Shown: in pieces, positions 62,886 to 64,000 of the stretch
Numbering within the stretch: position 1 is the first letter of the stretch
How the letters are laid out: every line of letters begins with the position of its first letter
Source of the DNA: an uncultured Bacteroidales bacterium
GTDB lineage: Bacteria > Bacteroidota > Bacteroidia > Bacteroidales > UBA932
Reading direction: 5' to 3'
DNA: 64,000 bases
Assembly: GCA_944323825.1 (NCBI GenBank)
Contig: CALUTY010000002.1
Location: 1 to 64,000 of the forward strand
Program-made: the position numbers and the translations under genes
The notes under the pieces: model-generated
What the model was told of the DNA's origin: nothing
The model's input: the letters and a program-made list of their open reading frames with translations, nothing else
The model's database searches: none

Positions 62886-64000
62886 TCAGGCCTTGTCGGC
62901 ATCCAACTTGGACTTGGCATAATCCACGGTCAGCCGGAATGTCTTCCTGTTCGATGACGGGGCCTCGTACATGGCGTCGGTCATGATCTGCTCGCAGATG
63001 GAGCGGAGTCCCCTTGCACCGAGCTTGTTCTCGATGGCGGTGTCCACAATGAGCTCAAGGACACCCGGGTCAATGACGAGCTTGAGCCCGTCAAGCTCAA
63101 ACATCTTCTCATACTGGCGGATGATGGCGTTCTTCGGCTCCGTGAGTATCCTCAGAAGTGCGGCCCTGTCAAGCTGGTCAAGATAAGTGATGACAGGAAG
63201 CCTTCCGATGATCTCCGGTATGAGCCCGTAGGCCCGCAGGTCCTGGGCGGAAACATATTTCAGCAGGTTGTTCTTGTCCACCTGCTTCCTTCCCGATGTG
63301 CCGAAGCCTATCACCTGGGTGTTGAGCCGCTGTGCAATGCGTTTCTCTATGCCCTCAAAGGCACCTCCGCAGATGAAAAGGATGTTCTGGGTGTTGACCT
63401 GGATGAACTCCTGCTCAGGATGTTTCCTGCCTCCCTTGGGCGGGACATTCACCACATTCCCTTCAAGGAGCTTAAGCATGGCCTGCTGCACTCCCTCTCC
63501 GGAAACATCCCTCGTAATGGAAGGGTTGTCGCTCTTGCGGGCGATCTTGTCTATCTCGTCTATGAAGACAATCCCCCTTTCGGCCAAAGCGACATCATAG
63601 TCAGCCTCCTGCAGAAGCCTTGTCAGGATGCTCTCGACATCCTCTCCGACATACCCCGCCTCAGTGAGGACGGTGGCGTCCACAATTGTGAAGGGCACAT
63701 CCAGGAGCTTGGCTATGGTCTTGGCCATGAGGGTCTTTCCTGTACCTGTCGGACCGACCATCAGGATGTTCGACTTCTCGATGTCAAGGTCATCCTTGCT
63801 GTCGGAGGCAAGATTGTGGTTGATGCGCTTGTAGTGGTTGTAGACAGCCACGGAAAGCAGCTTCTTTGCCCTCTCCTGTCCTATCACATACTGGTCGAGA
63901 TAGGCATGTATCTCCTTAGGTTTCAAGAGCTTTTCTATCTTCCCGTGCTTCGGTGCGGAAGACTGTTCCAGATTATGGATATAGTCGTAGCAGAGCTTCA
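62886..64000 (-). CDS. clpX: ATP-dependent Clp protease ATP-binding subunit ClpX, 5' end off window
   Basis: ClpX unfolds tagged proteins and feeds them to ClpP. The visible 371 codons include the end of the N-terminal region ([11 protein letters not shown]...[28 protein letters not shown]), Walker [14 protein letters not shown], Walker [14 protein letters not shown], the [26 protein letters not shown] segment with pore-loop region, sensor RNTQVIGF-like LNTQVIGFG, and the small domain [22 protein letters not shown]. The zinc-binding N-domain lies beyond base 64000. Translation begins off the window; an internal Met at 63926 is not the start. Confidence 0.97.
   Translation of the reverse strand, partial: KLCYDYIHNLEQSSAPKHGKIEKLLKPKEIHAYLDQYVIGQERAKKLLSVAVYNHYKRINHNLASDSKDDLDIEKSNILMVGPTGTGKTLMAKTIAKLLDVPFTIVDATVLTEAGYVGEDVESILTRLLQEADYDVALAERGIVFIDEIDKIARKSDNPSITRDVSGEGVQQAMLKLLEGNVVNVPPKGGRKHPEQEFIQVNTQNILFICGGAFEGIEKRIAQRLNTQVIGFGTSGRKQVDKNNLLKYVSAQDLRAYGLIPEIIGRLPVITYLDQLDRAALLRILTEPKNAIIRQYEKMFELDGLKLVIDPGVLELIVDTAIENKLGARGLRSICEQIMTDAMYEAPSSNRKTFRLTVDYAKSKLDADKA

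Overview
The window looks like a chromosomal segment of a gut-type Bacteroidales bacterium. Three things point there. The promoters are of the Bacteroidetes type (a TAnnTTTG -7 box, seen upstream of at least eight genes). The gene families are characteristic of the group: fimbrillins with a FimB/Mfa2-type partner and DUF3575, PCMD, a Bacteroidetes-type MutS-like protein, LytS/LytTR and LRR/PKD lipoproteins. There are also many lipoproteins and TolC-type efflux operons. Housekeeping anchors are mnmE (630-2441) and clpX (62886 to the right edge). No rRNA, tRNA or CRISPR array was seen.

Layout, left to right. 0-0.5 kb: the end of an IS3-type element that has cut an HNH-nuclease-like gene. 0.6-3.3 kb: mnmE with unusual insertions, and vsr. 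3.3-12.1 kb: a headless C10 (streptopain-type) peptidase with a lipoprotein, behind a seven-gene YbhGFSR-type efflux operon (membrane protein, TolC, adaptor, two ATPases, two permeases). 12.3-19.6 kb: Smr protein, TauE-like exporter, two envelope proteins, a His-rich CobW-type GTPase, Hsp20 and a membrane-anchored MutS-like ATPase. 19.6-20.1 kb: a decayed AAA/DUF4143 gene. 20.3-24.8 kb: a fimbrial operon. 25-27.2 kb: two AraC-type regulators. 27.4-35.5 kb: small membrane and repeat proteins mixed with broken genes (MFS, acyltransferase, a gene with an in-frame stop), ending in an ECF sigma / short regulator / M48 protease / repeat-protein cluster.

35.8-50 kb is the most interesting part. An eleven-gene leftward operon, AT-richer by eye than its flanks, starts with a von Willebrand A lipoprotein. 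It then encodes a small membrane protein, a tubulin/FtsZ-like GTPase, a 1126-residue actin/Hsp70-fold ATPase, two membrane/coiled-coil proteins with a related C-terminal module, a lipoprotein joining an SNase-like fold to a trypsin-like protease, two proteins with a related helical N-terminus, and two small membrane proteins. Thirty bases upstream of its first start codon lies a 182-bp segment bounded by perfect 16-bp inverted repeats. The segment carries a promoter-like sequence that in this copy points away from the operon. Next to it is a tyrosine recombinase gene. I read this as a phase-variable (DNA-inversion) ON/OFF switch, shown here OFF, for a two-cytomotive-protein envelope system.

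50-64 kb: a MATE transporter relic, an alcohol dehydrogenase with a metallophosphoesterase, a TolC-MacA-MacB type efflux operon fused to its own LytS/LytTR two-component system, a cation diffusion facilitator, a PCMD lipoprotein and clpX. A recurring theme is decay of rightward transporter and membrane genes (MFS, acyltransferase, MATE), two of them close to near-identical 76-bp promoter-like repeats.
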